From Bog-756 sp963776225 (GTDB taxonomy: Bacteria > Actinomycetota > Acidimicrobiia > Acidimicrobiales > RAAP-2): a stretch of 64,000 nt of DNA. Positions 61,857 through 64,000 of this stretch are shown in pieces (position 1 is the first letter of the stretch; each line of letters opens with the position of its first letter). Position numbers and translations under genes: made by a program. Below the pieces are notes generated by a model. It was not told the DNA's origin. It made no database searches and saw nothing but the letters and a program-made list of their open reading frames with translations. The stretch spans positions 1 through 64,000 of the forward strand of contig CAVZLL010000001.1 of NCBI GenBank assembly GCA_963776225.1. The letters are read 5' to 3'.

Positions 61857-62876
61857 TCAGAGCCTCTCTGCGATGGCGTCGCCGATCTCGGTGGTCGAGA
61901 GGGACGGGTCGGGATACGAGACGATGAACTCCTCGACCGCCCCGGTCACCTTGGCCGCGGCCGAGTGCTCCCCGAGGAAATCGAGCATCAGGGCAGCCGA
62001 GCGGATGGCCGCAGCCGGATTCGCCTTGCCGGTGCCCTTGATGTCGTGGGCAGCGCCGTGGACCGGCTCGAAGAGGGACGGTCCGGTCCGGTCGGGATTG
62101 AGGTTGGCCGAGGCGGCATAGCCGATGCCGCCCGCAACAGCGCCCGCCAGATCGGTGATGATGTCGCCGAACAGGTTGTCGGTCACGATCACGTCGTAGC
62201 CGCTGGGACGCTCGACGAGGTAGATGCAGGCGGCATCCACGTGGTTGTAGTCGGTGGTGACCCCCGGGTACTCGGCGGCGACCTCGTCGAACGTGCGCTG
62301 CCAGAGGTCACCGGCGAACGTCAGGACATTCGTCTTGTGGACCAGGGTGAGGTGGGTGCGCGGTCGGGAGGCCGCCAGCTCGAAGGCGAACCGGATGCAC
62401 CGCTCGACACCGTGGCGGGTGTTCACCGAACCCTGGGTGGCAACCTCGTGGGGGGTCCCCTTGCGCAGCCATCCCCCCTCACCGGCGTAGGTGCCCTCGG
62501 TGTTCTCGCGGATGACCACGAAGTCGCAGTCGGGGGCCAACGCCCCCGGAACCCCGGTGAAGGGTCGCATGTTCACGTAGAGATCGAGCGAGAAACGCAG
62601 GCGGAGGAGGAGCCCCCGCTCGAGGGTGCCGGCCGGCACGGCGGTCGACCCGACCGGAGGCCCCACCGCTCCGAGCAGGATGGCCTGCTGGGCGCGGAGC
62701 TCCTCCAGGACCGCGTCGGGGAGCACCTCACCGGTGCGGACGTACCGCTCGGCACCGAGGTCGTAGACAGTCGTCTCGAGCTGGACACCGGTCGCGGCGA
62801 CCACCTTGAGGGCCTCGGCCACCACCTCGGGGCCGATGCCGTCACCGCCGATCACGCCAACCTGATAGGTGCTCAC
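61857..62876 (-). CDS. leuB: 3-Isopropylmalate dehydrogenase LeuB
   Basis: A 339-aa beta-decarboxylating dehydrogenase. IGGDGIGPEVV, RENTEGTYAGEGG, the Lys of HKTNVLT, DNLFGDIITDLAG and PVHGAAHDIKGTGKANPAA are family features. It acts in leucine synthesis and, with LeuCD, on methylmalate in the citramalate pathway. I chose GTG 62876 (site GAAGGAAA upstream) because the frame upstream overlaps the attenuator. First structural gene of the operon. Confidence 0.93.
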   Translation of the reverse strand: MSTYQVGVIGGDGIGPEVVAEALKVVAATGVQLETTVYDLGAERYVRTGEVLPDAVLEELRAQQAILLGAVGPPVGSTAVPAGTLERGLLLRLRFSLDLYVNMRPFTGVPGALAPDCDFVVIRENTEGTYAGEGGWLRKGTPHEVATQGSVNTRHGVERCIRFAFELAASRPRTHLTLVHKTNVLTFAGDLWQRTFDEVAAEYPGVTTDYNHVDAACIYLVERPSGYDVIVTDNLFGDIITDLAGAVAGGIGYAASANLNPDRTGPSLFEPVHGAAHDIKGTGKANPAAAIRSAALMLDFLGEHSAAAKVTGAVEEFIVSYPDPSLSTTEIGDAIAERL

Positions 62877-62909
62877 TCGTCCGTTTCCTTCTCTGCGCTG
62901 CTCCAATTG

Positions 62910-62935
62910 AAAAACCGCCCACCGGGAGTGGACGG
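62910..62935 (-). terminator. Attenuator terminator before leuB
   Basis: CCGTCCAC and GTGGGCGG form an 8-bp stem (one G-T pair) around TCCCG, followed at once by TTTTTC on the minus strand. A true intrinsic terminator in the leader between the leader peptide and leuB fits transcription attenuation. Confidence 0.72.
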
Positions 62936-62941
62936 TCAGCA

Positions 62942-62967
62942 GGCACACACCGGCATCGGTGTGTGCC
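62942..62967 (-). promoter_or_regulatory. Leader hairpin 1 of the leuB attenuator
   Basis: GGCACACACCG and CGGTGTGTGCC form a perfect 11-bp stem with a four-base loop. It begins directly after the leader-peptide stop and is followed 6 bases later by the terminator. It is either the pause hairpin or part of an antiterminator switch. A ribosome stalled on the Val-Gly-Ile-Ile codons would cover its start. Confidence 0.6.
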
Positions 62968-63017
62968 TAGTCGATAATGCCTACGGTGCCGGAGAGGGGC
63001 GGGATCCCGGTGCGCAT
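62967..63017 (-). CDS. Branched-chain leader peptide (attenuator ORF)
   Basis: A 16-codon frame, MRTGIPPLSGTVGIID-stop, with five Ile/Leu/Val codons of which three (V, I, I) come in the last five. GGGAG lies about 5 bases before the ATG. It ends exactly where hairpin 1 begins. Leader peptides of this kind control leuA, ilvB and related genes in Actinobacteria. Isoleucine and valine shortage would stall the ribosome and prevent the terminator. It is too short for routine gene finders. Confidence 0.65.
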   Translation of the reverse strand: MRTGIPPLSGTVGIID

Positions 63018-63026
63018 CAGGCTCCC

Positions 63027-63055
63027 AGTCTCCCTTGCCGGCCGCCCATCGTCAA
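63027..63055 (-). promoter_or_regulatory. Possible leader promoter
   Basis: On the minus strand TTGACG (63055-63050) is 17 bases from GAGACT (63032-63027). The -35 is good but the -10 is poor. The start would fall almost at the leader-peptide ATG. It overlaps the last codons of tsaC. Confidence 0.28.
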
Positions 63056-63726
63056 CCCCGGTGCAGGTGGGTGGGTGCGGGAGACTGCTCCGTGTCGGCA
63101 CCGGAGGGACCGGAGAGCGCGCTCCACGGAATCGCGCCCTCCCGCAGGCACGCCGTGGCCGGCCCTCTGCACTCGACGACGGTGGACGGGACGCCGTCAC
63201 AGGTCCCGCCGTCCAGGATGACCGCCGGTTGGTCGCGACCTGCGAACGCGACCGCGACCTGGGCGGCCGTTGTGGCGGGCGATTCGCCGTGCAGGTTGGC
63301 GCTGGTGACGGCGAGCGGCCCGAGCATCCCGCAGAGCGCCGCGACCACCGGGTGGTCCGGTCGCCTGACCCCGACCGTCCGTCGGGCCGAGGGCGGGCCG
63401 CCGAGGTCGGCGCTGAACCCGCGACGGCGGGGAACCACCAGGGTCAGCGGCCCCGGCCAGAACCGCTCCGCCAGCGCGGCGGCGGCCGCGTCCAGCGGAG
63501 CGGCCACCAGCTCCACCTGTTCGGGCCCGGCGACCAGGAGCGGGAGGGGTACGTCGGCAGGCCGTCCCTTCACGGTGAAGAGCCGGTCGACCGCGTCGGG
63601 CAGGTGAGGATCGACGGCCAGCCCGTAGACGGTGTCGGTCGGGACCGCCACCACCGCTCCTCCGGCCAACGCCTCCCCGGCCTGTTGCAGCGCGCCCCGG
63701 GCCCCGGCTGCCAGGAGGACCGACAC
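63052..63726 (-). CDS. tsaC: L-threonylcarbamoyladenylate synthase (TsaC/Sua5/YrdC)
   Basis: A 224-aa YrdC-fold protein that makes threonylcarbamoyl-AMP for the t6A37 tRNA modification. VVAVPTDTVYGLAVD, KGRPADVPLPLLV (KxR motif), WPGPLTLVV and VTSANLHGESPA are family signatures. It lacks the Sua5 C-terminal domain. It follows prmC by 2 bases, the common prmC-tsaC order, with which it is co-transcribed. Confidence 0.93.
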   Translation of the reverse strand: MSVLLAAGARGALQQAGEALAGGAVVAVPTDTVYGLAVDPHLPDAVDRLFTVKGRPADVPLPLLVAGPEQVELVAAPLDAAAAALAERFWPGPLTLVVPRRRGFSADLGGPPSARRTVGVRRPDHPVVAALCGMLGPLAVTSANLHGESPATTAAQVAVAFAGRDQPAVILDGGTCDGVPSTVVECRGPATACLREGAIPWSALSGPSGADTEQSPAPTHLHRG

Positions 63727-63728
63727 GG

Positions 63729-64000
63729 TCAGCGCTCCGCGACCAGCATCCGGAGCCGTCCGGCGAGGTCGCGCTCCGCGCGGACCCGGCTGAAACCGGC
63801 CCGGCGGGCCGCCTCGACGGCGAACGGGGCCTGGGACGGTGCGAGCTCGACGACGAGACCCCCCGACGGTCGGAGCCAGCGCGCCGACCCGGCGACCACC
63901 GCCTCGATCGCGGCCGTCCCGGATCCACCGTGGGTCCCCGGGCCGGCGACCAAGGCGGCGCGCGGGCTCGTGGTCGCGGACCTCGGGATCGAGCCCTGCG
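63729..64000 (-). CDS. prmC: PrmC (HemK) release-factor glutamine methyltransferase, C-terminal part
   Basis: The last ~90 codons of a gene cut by the right edge of the window. LDPEVRDHEPARAALVAGPG is the conserved region after the NPPY motif in PrmC, which itself lies outside. The C-terminus continues with GGLVVELAPSQAPFAVEAARRAGFSRV. PrmC methylates the GGQ glutamine of peptide release factors. Adjacent tsaC supports the call. Confidence 0.85.
   Translation of the reverse strand, partial: QGSIPRSATTSPRAALVAGPGTHGGSGTAAIEAVVAGSARWLRPSGGLVVELAPSQAPFAVEAARRAGFSRVRAERDLAGRLRMLVAER

Noticed and set aside
62877..62948. Longer N-terminus for LeuB
   Set aside because: It would begin inside the attenuator hairpins and add residues absent from LeuB; GTG 62876 has a ribosome site.

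Overview
The window is a high-GC (roughly 70%) actinobacterial chromosome segment, most likely from the class Acidimicrobiia. This rests on GC-ending codon use, many GTG starts, four-base GTGA gene overlaps, an actinobacterial SUF layout, sterol genes of mycobacterial type, and secreted proteins built from a 42-residue GYWLVASDGG-type repeat that I associate with Acidimicrobiia. No tRNA, rRNA, CRISPR array, insertion sequence or prophage was seen. Layout, 1-12.5 kb: a glycogen-debranching-type glucosidase runs off the left edge. It is followed by a dispersed SUF iron-sulfur locus: sufC1-sufS-sufU on the plus strand, then sufC2-Rieske-sufD and, further on, sufB with a small Cys protein on the minus strand. 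A crotonase sits inside the locus, and oligopeptidase B and a RodZ-like envelope protein follow. 12.6-26 kb: mostly housekeeping and catabolic genes (SDRs, RmlC-type epimerase, flavin reductase, metallo-hydrolase, alpha/beta hydrolase, MutY, MaoC hydratase, acyl-CoA dehydrogenase, CitE-type lyase, DUF885 peptidase, dienelactone hydrolase) and a RipA-like NlpC/P60 cell-wall hydrolase. 26-31.1 kb: lgt converges on a tight five-gene minus-strand operon: a thioredoxin-like (MauD-like) protein, a 162-aa unknown, a MauE-like membrane protein, a twin-arginine Cys-rich MauA-like domain fused to beta-propeller-like repeats, and a polytopic membrane protein. This resembles the methylamine dehydrogenase light-chain maturation system and is the best candidate here for an undescribed system. 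31.2-41.8 kb: a sterol/lipid degradation cluster (SDR, fadD with a one-base frameshift, thioesterase, echA19-like, fadA5-like, sterol-desaturase-like gene). Three promoters carry sites fitting, or close to, the KstR operator consensus TnnAACnnGTTnnA. 41.8-45 kb: a cation/proton antiporter and a MacB-type ABC exporter. 45-55 kb: a block of large secreted or surface proteins: seven FN3 domains plus pentapeptide repeats, a DUF4232 lipoprotein, an Ig-like-repeat plus propeller protein broken by about ten small indels, and a protein of six 'VCK' domains. 55-59 kb: a PAS-PucR regulator, a thioesterase and two lineage-specific small proteins. 59-64 kb: leuB-ilvE-cimA for branched-chain amino acids (isoleucine through citramalate), preceded by a leader peptide and an intrinsic terminator that look like transcription attenuation, then tsaC and prmC, the latter cut by the right edge.
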